From NCBI RefSeq assembly GCF_004331265.1, contig NZ_SJOO01000012.1, positions 57,645 to 121,644 of the forward strand: 64,000 nt of DNA, written 5' to 3'. The stretch comes from Enterobacter wuhouensis. Lineage in GTDB: Bacteria > Pseudomonadota > Gammaproteobacteria > Enterobacterales > Enterobacteriaceae. The notes below the pieces were generated by a model. That model was given only the letters and a program-made list of their open reading frames with translations, made no database searches and had not been told where the DNA came from. Positions 25,313 to 34,200 of this stretch are shown here, piece by piece (within the stretch, counting starts at the first letter, position 1; each line of letters opens with the position of its first letter). The position numbers and the translations under genes are program-made.

Positions 25313-26381
25313 CAATATCCTGGCAGTGGTTATCCCTGCCCTGCTGGTAGCCGGTGCAGCAAACGCTGCAGAAATCTATAACAAAAACGGCAACAAACTG
25401 GACTTCTACGGTAAAGTTGTTGGTGAGCACGGCTTCACCACTTCTGGCGAACACAAAAACGCTGACTCCTCTTACGGCCAGATCGGCTTCAAAGGCGAAA
25501 CTCAGATTAACGATGACCTGATCGGTTACGGTCAGTGGGAATACCGTGCGCGCGCTGGCGCTGCAGAAGGCGACCAGACCAACGTAACTCGTCTGGCATT
25601 CGCGGGTATCAAAGTTTCTGAAGCAGGTTCTCTGGACTACGGTCGTAACTACGGTATCGTTTACGACGTAGAATCTTACACCGATATGGCTCCGTCCTTC
25701 TCTGGCGAAACCTGGGGTGGCGGCTATGTTGATAACTACATGACCAGCCGTTCTACTGGCCTGCTGACCTACCGCAACAACAACTTCTTCGGTCTGGTTG
25801 ATGGTCTGAACTTTGGCGTTCAGTATCAGGGTAAAAACGACCGTAGCGATCTGCGTAAAGCGAACGGTGACGGCGTTGGTCTGTCCCTGGGCTACGAGTT
25901 CGGCGAAGGCTTCGGTCTGATCGGTGCATACAGCACTGCAAACCGTACCCTGGACCAGAAAGAAGATGGTAAAGGCGATAAAGCTGAGTCCTGGGCAGTT
26001 GGCGCGAAATATGACGCGAACAACATCTACCTGGCGACCGTTTACGCTGAAACCCGCAACATGAGCATCCTGGGCGATAGCACTGCGACTGTGTACGATG
26101 TTGCTAACAAAACTCAGAACTTCGAAGTTATCGCACAGTACCAGTTCGACTTCGGCCTGCGTCCTTCCGTTTCTTACGTTCAGTCCAAAGGTAAAGACCT
26201 GAACGGCATCGGCGACCGTGACCTGGCGAAATACATCACCACCGGTGCGACTTACTACTTCAACAAGAACTTCAACGTGTACGGTGACTACCGCTTCAAC
26301 CTGCTGGACGACAAAGATGCGTCCACCAGCTGGGTTGGCTCTGACAACCAGGCTACCGTTGGCGTAACCTACCAGTTCTAA
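25302..26381 (+). CDS. ompF: Outer-membrane general porin at the ompF locus (divergent OmpF-type)
   Basis: This 359-residue trimeric porin has a 22-residue signal peptide (MMKRNILAVVIPALLVAGAA, cut before AEIYNKNG) nearly identical to OmpF, and ends in the porin C-terminal Phe (VTYQF). Its place between asnS and aspC, the OmpR boxes and the MicF target identify it as the ompF ortholog by position. The mature sequence is mixed. The constriction loop L3 reads YTDMAPSFSGETWGG instead of the classical TDMLPEFGGD, so the acidic residue equivalent to E. coli Glu117 is Ser (mature about 110), while Asp (mature about 106) is kept. The C-terminal half (YAETRNMS, YVQSKGKDLN, FNLLDDKD) looks more OmpC- or OmpN-like. 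It passively admits small hydrophilic solutes. Codons are strongly biased to the highly expressed set. Confidence 0.88.
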   Translation: MMKRNILAVVIPALLVAGAANAAEIYNKNGNKLDFYGKVVGEHGFTTSGEHKNADSSYGQIGFKGETQINDDLIGYGQWEYRARAGAAEGDQTNVTRLAFAGIKVSEAGSLDYGRNYGIVYDVESYTDMAPSFSGETWGGGYVDNYMTSRSTGLLTYRNNNFFGLVDGLNFGVQYQGKNDRSDLRKANGDGVGLSLGYEFGEGFGLIGAYSTANRTLDQKEDGKGDKAESWAVGAKYDANNIYLATVYAETRNMSILGDSTATVYDVANKTQNFEVIAQYQFDFGLRPSVSYVQSKGKDLNGIGDRDLAKYITTGATYYFNKNFNVYGDYRFNLLDDKDASTSWVGSDNQATVGVTYQF

Positions 26382-26411
26382 TCAGTACACCACGTTGTTA
26401 TATGCTTAATG

Positions 26412-26437
26412 AACAGGGCTTCGGCCCTGTTTTTTTA
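26412..26437 (+). terminator. Porin gene terminator
   Basis: AACAGGGC (26412-26419), a TTCG tetraloop and GCCCTGTT (26424-26431) are followed by a T-run. Confidence 0.93.
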
Positions 26438-26565
26438 TGCCTGACAGAAAATAATGGCGACTTTTGAAAAGCCGCACGCTTTTCGTCGCAAACGGTTGGC
26501 ATTTTGTAAATCTACCGTTAACCTGATAGCGGATTTCACTTCTGTAATCACAATGGAACTTCGTC

Positions 26566-27756
26566 ATGTTTGAGAACATTACCGCCGCTCCTGCCGACCC
26601 TATTCTGGGCCTGGCCGATCTGTTTCGTGCCGACGACCGCCCTGGCAAAATCAACCTGGGTATTGGTGTATATAAAGATGAAACCGGCAAAACTCCGGTA
26701 CTGACCAGCGTTAAGAAAGCCGAGCAGTATCTGCTGGAAAATGAAACCACCAAGAACTACCTCGGTATCGATGGTATCCCTGAGTTTGGTCGCTGCACCC
26801 AGGAACTGCTGTTCGGTAAAGGCAGCGAAATCGTGAGCAGCAAGCGCGCTCGCACAGCACAAACCCCTGGCGGTACCGGCGCGCTGCGCGTGGCGGCGGA
26901 TTTCCTTGCAAAAAATACCTCTGTTAAGCGCGTATGGGTCAGCAACCCAAGCTGGCCGAACCACAAGAGCGTGTTTAACTCTGCGGGTCTGGAAGTGCGC
27001 GAATATGCTTACTACGACGCGGCAAACCACTCTCTCGACTTTGACGGCCTACTGGCCAGCCTGAGCGAAGCGCAGGCGGGTGACGTAGTGCTGTTCCACG
27101 GCTGTTGTCATAACCCAACCGGTATTGATCCAACGCTTGAGCAGTGGGAACAGCTGGCTAAACTTTCCGTTGAAAAAGGCTGGCTGCCGCTGTTCGACTT
27201 TGCGTACCAGGGCTTTGCTCGTGGTCTGGAAGAAGATGCTGAAGGCCTGCGCGCATTCGCTGCAGTGCATCAGGAACTGATTGTTGCGAGTTCTTATTCC
27301 AAGAACTTTGGCCTGTACAACGAGCGTGTAGGTGCCTGTACGCTGGTTGCGGCAAACGAAGAGACCGTTGATCGCGCGTTCAGCCAGATGAAGTCCGTGA
27401 TCCGCGCTAACTACTCTAACCCACCGGCACACGGTGCGTCAGTTGTTGCTACTATTCTGAGCAACGATGCCCTGCGCGCGATCTGGGAGCAAGAGCTGAA
27501 CGATATGCGCCAGCGCATTCAGCGCATGCGCCTGCTGTTTGTGAACACCCTGGCAGAGAAAGGCGCTGACCGCGACTTCAGCTTCATCATCAAGCAGAAC
27601 GGCATGTTCTCCTTCAGCGGCCTGACCAAAGAGCAGGTTCTGCGTCTGCGCGAAGAGTTTGGCGTGTACGCCGTAGCGTCTGGCCGCGTGAACGTTGCAG
27701 GCATGACCCCTGATAACATGGCGCCGCTGTGCGAAGCGATTGTCGCCGTACTGTAA
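26566..27756 (+). CDS. aspC: Aspartate aminotransferase
   Basis: This 396-residue fold type I PLP enzyme has the E. coli AspC length. It interconverts aspartate and 2-oxoglutarate with oxaloacetate and glutamate, and also makes aromatic amino acids and leucine at lower rate. The PLP lysine is Lys246 in SSYSKNFGLYNERVG. Other active-site segments are GGTGALRVAADFL, FHGCCHNPTGIDPT and FDFAYQGF, and the substrate-carboxylate arginine lies near the C-terminus in ASGRVNVAGM. It is monocistronic between the porin and a bidirectional terminator. Confidence 0.97.
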   Translation: MFENITAAPADPILGLADLFRADDRPGKINLGIGVYKDETGKTPVLTSVKKAEQYLLENETTKNYLGIDGIPEFGRCTQELLFGKGSEIVSSKRARTAQTPGGTGALRVAADFLAKNTSVKRVWVSNPSWPNHKSVFNSAGLEVREYAYYDAANHSLDFDGLLASLSEAQAGDVVLFHGCCHNPTGIDPTLEQWEQLAKLSVEKGWLPLFDFAYQGFARGLEEDAEGLRAFAAVHQELIVASSYSKNFGLYNERVGACTLVAANEETVDRAFSQMKSVIRANYSNPPAHGASVVATILSNDALRAIWEQELNDMRQRIQRMRLLFVNTLAEKGADRDFSFIIKQNGMFSFSGLTKEQVLRLREEFGVYAVASGRVNVAGMTPDNMAPLCEAIVAVL

Positions 27757-27767
27757 TTTACGCTCAT

Positions 27768-27798
27768 AAAAAAAGCCTGCGTTATGCAGGCTTTTTTA
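27768..27798 (+). terminator. aspC/gloC bidirectional terminator
   Basis: AGCCTGC (27774-27780) and GCAGGCT (27786-27792) have a GTTAT loop, with six A before and six T after. It serves aspC on the plus strand and gloC on the minus strand. Confidence 0.93.
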
Positions 27799-27809
27799 TT
27801 TCATCCGAT

Positions 27810-28457
27810 TTACCAGACAGGCATCTCATCCTGAAGGAAGGGGTTATGCAACCGCTCGTAGCCCAGCGTTGACATTGGCCCATGACCAGGGATAAACGTC
27901 ACGTCATCGCCCAGCGGCAATAGCTTCTGTTTTATCGACTGGATCAGCTGACCGTGATCGCCGCGTGGGAAATCGCTGCGTCCTACGCCGCCTTTGAAAA
28001 TCACATCGCCGGAAATCAGCAGGCGCGACTGGTCGTCAAAGAAGACGATATGGCCTGGCGTATGCCCAGGACAATGCAACACCTGTAAAGTCACATTCCC
28101 TACGTTAACGCGCTCTCCTTCGTTCAGCCAGCGATCGGGCGTCAGTGGCTGACACTCATCAAGGCCAAACATGCGGCTTTGGGCAGGTAAACCCTGCAGC
28201 CAGAACTCATCTTCTTTTTCCGGGCCGATCGTCGGCACGCCGTAGTATTCAGCCAGTTCAGCCGCTGCGCCCACATGATCGAGATGACCATGAGTGAGAA
28301 GGATCTGCATCAGCGTAACGCCGCTTGCAGCAACCTCCTGCTTGATTTTTTCGGCGTCACCACCGGGATCGACAAGCGCGGCCAGTTTGGTTTGCTCGCA
28401 CCAGATTAATGAACAATTCTGGGAGAACGCGGTAACCGGAATAATACGATAGTTCAT
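27810..28457 (-). CDS. gloC: Type II hydroxyacylglutathione hydrolase (glyoxalase II-like)
   Basis: This 215-residue metallo-beta-lactamase fold protein is equal in length to E. coli YcbL/GloC. The metal-binding motif THGHLDH is at 55-61, with further ligands in LHCPGHTPGH, LLISGDVIF and FIPGHGP. It hydrolyses S-D-lactoylglutathione to D-lactate and glutathione as a second glyoxalase II. It follows ycbK by 20 bp on the same strand and is probably cotranscribed with it. Confidence 0.94.
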   Translation of the reverse strand: MNYRIIPVTAFSQNCSLIWCEQTKLAALVDPGGDAEKIKQEVAASGVTLMQILLTHGHLDHVGAAAELAEYYGVPTIGPEKEDEFWLQGLPAQSRMFGLDECQPLTPDRWLNEGERVNVGNVTLQVLHCPGHTPGHIVFFDDQSRLLISGDVIFKGGVGRSDFPRGDHGQLIQSIKQKLLPLGDDVTFIPGHGPMSTLGYERLHNPFLQDEMPVW

Positions 28458-28477
28458 ACTGCTCCTGTGTTTCGTTA

Positions 28478-29029
28478 TTACCAGTGCCTTACCGGACCGG
28501 TATCAATATGCACAAAGTTGCTACGTGGGTAATATCCTACACCACCTGCGCGCATAGATAACGCAGCTTTGCGAATATTGGCTAACGAAACGCCTTCAAT
28601 ATGGAAATCCATTGCCTGCCCCTTGGTGTGATAGCTTTTTTTCGCTACCCCACGGCTGTGGGCACGCAGTTCATTATTGGTATCCAGAGAACGGTATCCA
28701 GAAATGAGCTGCACAGGCTTGCTGGTTCCCAGCAGGCCCTGAAGGCGGAATAACTGATCGAATAATCCTGGGTCGATGGCCTTAATTTTATTCGCGCGGA
28801 AGTCGCGGAAAAAATGATTTAACCTTGCTAATTCATCCTGAATATAGCCTCTGCCATCGAAGAACTCCGCTTTAAGCGACTCACCGGTGTGAAGATTGTT
28901 GAGCGTCAAAATACGCGGACGTGGTGTCGAGAGGGTGGCAAATGCTGGCGTCGGAAGGATGGCGGCTGCGCCCAGCGCAACGCCACCTAACGCCAGCAGT
29001 TTGCGGCGATTAGCGTCAAATTTGTCCAT
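28478..29029 (-). CDS. ycbK: YcbK family periplasmic M15-type peptidase-like protein
   Basis: This 183-residue protein belongs to the DUF882 family. The N-terminus has a twin-arginine signal (RRKLLALGG after Arg8-Arg9) and cleavage near TPAFA. The domain resembles D-alanyl-D-alanine carboxypeptidases of the M15 group. Candidate zinc residues are visible in SYHTKGQAMDFHIEG and NFVHIDTGPVRHW. A role in peptidoglycan metabolism is suggested by the fold and by ldtD just upstream, but the substrate is not known. It is Tat-exported and probably acts folded in the periplasm. Confidence 0.9.
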   Translation of the reverse strand: MDKFDANRRKLLALGGVALGAAAILPTPAFATLSTPRPRILTLNNLHTGESLKAEFFDGRGYIQDELARLNHFFRDFRANKIKAIDPGLFDQLFRLQGLLGTSKPVQLISGYRSLDTNNELRAHSRGVAKKSYHTKGQAMDFHIEGVSLANIRKAALSMRAGGVGYYPRSNFVHIDTGPVRHW

Positions 29030-29204
29030 GATAATCAGGTCTACAGGTCAATGAAATCGTCAATATGCTTAGCGCACGAAGGGCACCTTAACTGGCAAAG
29101 CCTGGTACGTCAAGGCGCCCACCCCCAGCAAATACGCGGCCTACAGCCATATTGCCCCGTATTCACCATAACTTACGACAATACATTTTCCCGAACTGCT
29201 TCAT

Positions 29205-31028
29205 TTACCTGATTAATTGTTCAGCTTTTGGCAAAATTTGTGCGCCGGATCGCGCCGTGAGATCATAATTGTAAATATCTGTACGATACTGGGTTCGCCC
29301 GTCTTCGCCTACAAACGCGGTCAGATAGTAAAGATTGACCGGAATATTGTGTCGGATGTTGACGTAACGGGTATCCCCCTGCTTCAGCGCATCTGAGATA
29401 CGCGTGTCGTTCCAGCCCGCATCCTGCAATAGCATATTCGCCAGCTCAGAGGCTTTATTCACGCGCACGCAGCCGGAACTGAGCGCTCGCGTATCTTTCT
29501 GGAACAGGTTGTGGTTCGGCGTGTCGTGCAGATAAATCGCATCTGAACTTGGCATATTGAACTTGTAACGTCCCAGCGAGTTGTGCGCACCAGGCGCCTG
29601 CTGGAAGCGGAAAGGCAGGTTCGATGCGGTAATTGTCGACCAGTCGACCATATACGGGTCGATCGCCTCTTTGCTGTTCCAGCCGCGCATCACCGTGTAG
29701 CCGTGACGTTCCAGATACCCCGGATCGTTCCAGACCTTAGGCAGAATATCCTTGCGGGCCAGCGTAGGCGGAACGTTCCACGGCGGGTTCACCACCACGT
29801 TATTCAGCGCGCTGCTCATCATCGGCGTTTTACGATCCGGCCGCCCGACAATCACGCGCGAGGCCAGCGCTTCGCTACCGTTCAGATAATAGACCAGAGA
29901 ATAGGCCGGAATATTAACCATGATACCGGTGGATACTGTGCCCGGCAGCAGGCGTAAACGCTGAATATTGAGGGCCAGCACCCCGGCCCGCTGCGCAGGG
30001 GAAACGTTCAACCAGTCGCGCGTTGACTGACCAATCACCCCATCGGCTCCCAGCCCCTGAGCGGCCTGAAACTGCTTGACCGCCGCGACCAGCTCGCGGT
30101 CGTAGGCCGCCGGCTTATTATTCAACGCAACGGCTCGCTTCTCTTTCACCGGCGTGGACGGGCTAACCACCACATCCTGCGCGTCGTCTCCGGGAAGGGC
30201 AATCTTTGGCCCGTTATCGAGAATGCCAGAACGTTTAAGGATTTCACGCAGCGCAGGCACATCGCTGCTCCACTGCCCCGGACGAAGCGTCGCGGTTCCC
30301 CGCATTTGCGGCCACGGGCGAGAATCAGCCACCAGCGCGAGTAGCGATTGATGCATTGTGGCGTACTGTGAATGCGTAGGCGCCAGGCTTGCGACAAAGC
30401 GCGGCAGATCGCCATTATCCAGCGACAGCTGCCATTGGTTAATAACCGACAGCGCCGGGGTCGCCAGCTTGTAGGGTTTCTCACTGTACAACCAGCGGTT
30501 GCCATTCACCGGAATGCCGGCCACAAACTGGAGGTAGCCCATCATGGCATCAGAAAGGACCACATCGCGCGCCTGCCCCGTCACCGTCGGGTCGGTCAGA
30601 AGCTCGACCCAGGTCGTAAACTGCGGCTGAATGCCGGCAATCGCCACTTCTGCCAGCTGCTGCTGGAAGGCGCGTACCGCATCGCGATTTTCCCACATAG
30701 GTTTCATATCGCGAGCGGCATAGAGCAGCGTAAGCTGATTGATATACGCAGGCGTATAGCCAGACGGCAGTCCGGACTGGAGCTGCTGGCTCAGCGCCCC
30801 GATGTCGATACCTTCTGGCAACGGCTTAATACCGGCCATAATGGCCGTCGCTGGCGACTGATCCAGCGGCTGCGACAACGACGTAGGCTGCGCACCCGTC
30901 GTTGCGGAACTGTCGGTCGGAACAACTTCAGGCTCATCAGCCTGCGCGGTGAACAGTGGAGCAAATATCACTGCCAGGCAAAAACTCAGAGCTGACAGCC
31001 GACGACCACGATCTTTCATTAGCAACAT
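29205..31028 (-). CDS. ldtD: L,D-transpeptidase LdtD
   Basis: This 607-residue protein is eight residues shorter than E. coli LdtD/YcbB (615), with the gap in the variable linker around residue 290. It carries an N-terminal signal (LSALSFCLAVIFAPLFTAQA), a substrate-capping region, a peptidoglycan-binding helical repeat (VKQFQAAQGLGADGVIGQST) and the YkuD catalytic domain. The catalytic cysteine is Cys520 in SSGCVRVNKA, with His in IYLHDTPNHNLF. It forms 3-3 meso-DAP cross-links, which support the wall under LPS-transport stress and can bypass beta-lactam-blocked penicillin-binding proteins. In E. coli it is in the Cpx regulon. It is preceded by the mukB terminator, so it has its own promoter. 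Confidence 0.95.
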   Translation of the reverse strand: MLLMKDRGRRLSALSFCLAVIFAPLFTAQADEPEVVPTDSSATTGAQPTSLSQPLDQSPATAIMAGIKPLPEGIDIGALSQQLQSGLPSGYTPAYINQLTLLYAARDMKPMWENRDAVRAFQQQLAEVAIAGIQPQFTTWVELLTDPTVTGQARDVVLSDAMMGYLQFVAGIPVNGNRWLYSEKPYKLATPALSVINQWQLSLDNGDLPRFVASLAPTHSQYATMHQSLLALVADSRPWPQMRGTATLRPGQWSSDVPALREILKRSGILDNGPKIALPGDDAQDVVVSPSTPVKEKRAVALNNKPAAYDRELVAAVKQFQAAQGLGADGVIGQSTRDWLNVSPAQRAGVLALNIQRLRLLPGTVSTGIMVNIPAYSLVYYLNGSEALASRVIVGRPDRKTPMMSSALNNVVVNPPWNVPPTLARKDILPKVWNDPGYLERHGYTVMRGWNSKEAIDPYMVDWSTITASNLPFRFQQAPGAHNSLGRYKFNMPSSDAIYLHDTPNHNLFQKDTRALSSGCVRVNKASELANMLLQDAGWNDTRISDALKQGDTRYVNIRHNIPVNLYYLTAFVGEDGRTQYRTDIYNYDLTARSGAQILPKAEQLIR

Positions 31029-31162
31029 CCCTTGCCCCCTGTTTTCTCACGACATGCCCATCACATTGGGGCTTTCTTTCATTATAGGTAGGCAGAAAAT
31101 CTGTTGCCTTACCTTATGTAAAGAAGTTTAAAGATAACGCAGCCGTAAGCACAAGCGAAGTG

Positions 31163-31193
31163 TAAAAAAAAAGCGGCGCTACTGCGCCGCTCT
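31163..31193 (-). terminator. cmoM-mukFEB operon terminator
   Basis: AGCGGCGC (31172-31179) and GCGCCGCT (31184-31191) have a TACT loop; on the minus strand nine T follow. It lies 18 bp past the mukB stop. Confidence 0.92.
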
Positions 31194-31208
31194 TTGTAAC
31201 AAAACGCC

Positions 31209-34200
31209 TCAGGAAGCGTCAGCCGTACCCTGCAACGACTCCGGCGGCTGCGGCGCAAAGCCGCGTAAACCCACCACGTGAACGTGTTCGCTATTCTGGA
31301 ACACTTTACGCACCAGCTTATAGGTGGTTCCTTTTTCCGGGCTGATATTCTCTGGTGCCGCGATGATGAGCTGCATATCAAGGCGATCGCACAGTTCGAA
31401 CAGCGTGGCGATAGAGCGAGCATCAAGACGAGCCGCCTCATCCAGGAACAGCAAACGGCATGGGGAGATATCTTTTCCGCGCAGGCGACGCGCTTCATCT
31501 TCCCAGCTCTGAACAACCATCACCAGAATCGACATACCGGTACCGATCGCTTCACCGGTAGAAAGTGCGCCAGACTCAGCGCGCAGCCAGCCGTCGGAAC
31601 CACGGTTAACCTCAACTTCCATTTCCAGGTAGTTACGGTAATCCAGCAGCTCCTCACCGATGGTCTGCGGAGTACGCTGACCCATGTCGATTTGCGGATT
31701 CAGGCGCTGATACAGCTTCGCCAGCGCTTCGGAGAAGGTCAGGCGATTGCTGTTAAACAGATCCTGGTGCTGTTCATGCTGCTCAGACAGTACGTCCAGC
31801 AAGGTTGAATGCGCTTCGCGCACGTTCACGTTCAGACGCACGCTGTTTACCTGCCCAAACGACACGCTCTGCAGGCCCTGGTTCAGCTGGCGGATACGGT
31901 TCTGCTCGCGCTGAATGGTTTTGCGGATGATGTTCGCCACGCTGCGGGAGCTGATCGCCAGCTTCTGCTCGCGGGAGGTCAGCTCTTCCGTCAGGCGGCC
32001 CAGCTCGATCTCCATCTGTTCGATGGCTTCGACCGGATCGTCTGTACGGATGATATCCTGACGAATACGCTCGCGCAGATGTTGGTAAACGGCTACGAAG
32101 AACTGAATTTTGCGCTCCGGGCGCTTCGGATCTTCGGACATGCGCAGCACGTCGCGCAGGTGCTCGTTATCCGCAACCGCCAGACGCAGTGCACCCAGCG
32201 CCTTATCCGACATGGAACGCAGTTCATCGGCGGAAAGGTACGCCAGCTCGCGGCGGTGCAGACGACGCTCAACGTTATTGTCTTTCACCATGCGCATCAC
32301 CGCGCACCACCCCGCCTTCGCGGTCACGACCTGCTCGCGCATTTCGTGATAGTCGCGCTCCAGCTTGCGCAGGCGACGCGTCAGGTTGTCCATCTCCGCT
32401 TCGCAGAAGGTCAGCGCTTTTTCCAGCTGATTGCGGCGGGCGCGGTTGTTGCTGAGCTGGCTGTGCAGTTCATCGCGACGAATGCGCGCGCGTTCTTCCG
32501 CACCGCTGTCGGCACGCACCCCGATATCCTGCAGCTCTTTGTGCAGATCGTTTAACAGCTCTTTTTTGGTGTCGAAGGAGCTTTTCAGCGAGGCCATGAC
32601 CTGGCTGTACTGGCTCAGCTGTGCAGCGTGTGTACGCATGGCTTCACGAGCGCGGGTACGCTCGGCCTCAGCCTGCTCAAGGCGCTGGCGCAGCTTTTCA
32701 TTCAGATCGCTGTTACCGCTCAGCATTTCTGCTGAATCGGAGTAACCAAAGTGGGCGCGACGCTGCACCACCTCCGTCAGGGCAAACGCCTGCTGGCGCG
32801 CTTCACGCTGCACCTGCTGCGACCAGGCGTAGTCTTCTTTAAGCTGCTCAAACTGCTCCGGGTCGCTCTGAAGCACCGAGACGACCGGTTCAAGCTTCGC
32901 CAGCTGGTTGCCGTGCTGCTGCACGAAACGCGCGGCTTCCTGCGCTTCATCCAGGCGCTCCTGGATCTCATCCACGCGATCGGCCAGCGTCTCATCCGCC
33001 AGCAGGTTCAGGCGCGGCAGGATGCGGTTAAGCGCAGCAACGCCCTCTTTCGCCTGTTCAAACTGGACGCGGCTCTGCTGGTTATCATTTTCATGATTAG
33101 CAATGGCACGCTCAAGCTCGCCGCGGCGGGTATTGAGCTTGCGAATTTCAGCTTCCGGATCGGCTTCAAAAGCGACCGCAAGATGGCTGCCAATAAAGCG
33201 GCTAAAGGCCTGGTGCAGGCGCTGGGTTTTCTGTACGTCAAACGACAGCGTCGCAAAACGTTCAGACAGCGTTTCACGCTCGGCGTGCAGGCTTTCAATA
33301 CGGTTTTCACGCGCGGCGCGGCCAAACAGGGGCAGTTCCGGGAAGCGAGAGTAGCGCCATTGACGATCGGCGATTTTCACCACCACCGCTTTTTCCAGCT
33401 CGTCAACGCTGAACACGCTGTCATCGAACGACTGCGGATCGCCTTCGATCAGATAGAGATCTTCCGGGCAATCTTCCAGTCCGGCAAGCTGCTCGGAAAT
33501 CAGCGACAGGTCCGGAACCACAATCGCGTTACGCGACGGGCCGTACAGCGCGGAAAAGTACGGCGCATCATCCAGACCTACGTCATCGTAAATTTCGGAC
33601 AGCAGGACGCCGCCGAAACGCTCGGCCAGGGTGTTCAGGCGCGCATCTTCCGCACCGCCCGGCTGGCTCAAGCGCTCAATTTCATCGTCGACGTCACGTT
33701 TACGCGCGCCCACTTCGTCACGTTCTACAATCGCTTCGCGCTCGCGCTCAAGCAGCTGCTGCAGATACTCGGTGACGTCCTGGCTGGACTCGAATTCTTC
33801 GCCGCACTGCTCGCTAAGCTGGTTCAGGCTACTTTGCGCTGCAAGCCAGACCGGGGCACGCTGCAGCAGCCTTTGCGAACGGGACTGGAGCTGCTCCATC
33901 TCCTGACGCAGCGTCATGCGCTGTTCGCTGGCGTTGGATACCGAGTCAGACAGCGCGGCAATGCGGGCCTCCAGCTCCTGGTGCAGCGCCTCAAGCTCGT
34001 CAAAATCGTACTGTTTACCCTGACGCTTGCAGAATTCTGCCAGCAGACGCTCGGCTTCCTGCTGCTCTCGCAGGCGCTGTTCCAGCTCGTTCAGACGCAT
34101 GCGCAGCGGCTGAACCTGCTCGGCTAGATGGCGCTGGTTGACGCCGTCGCGCAGCAGCTCGCGGGCCACGTCCCAGGCTTCATTACGCGCCAGCGGGCCG

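Noticed and set aside
32751..34127. 458-codon open frame antisense to mukB
   Set aside because: It lies inside the conserved MukB coiled coil; the frame is open because of biased Leu/Gln/Glu codons on the real strand.
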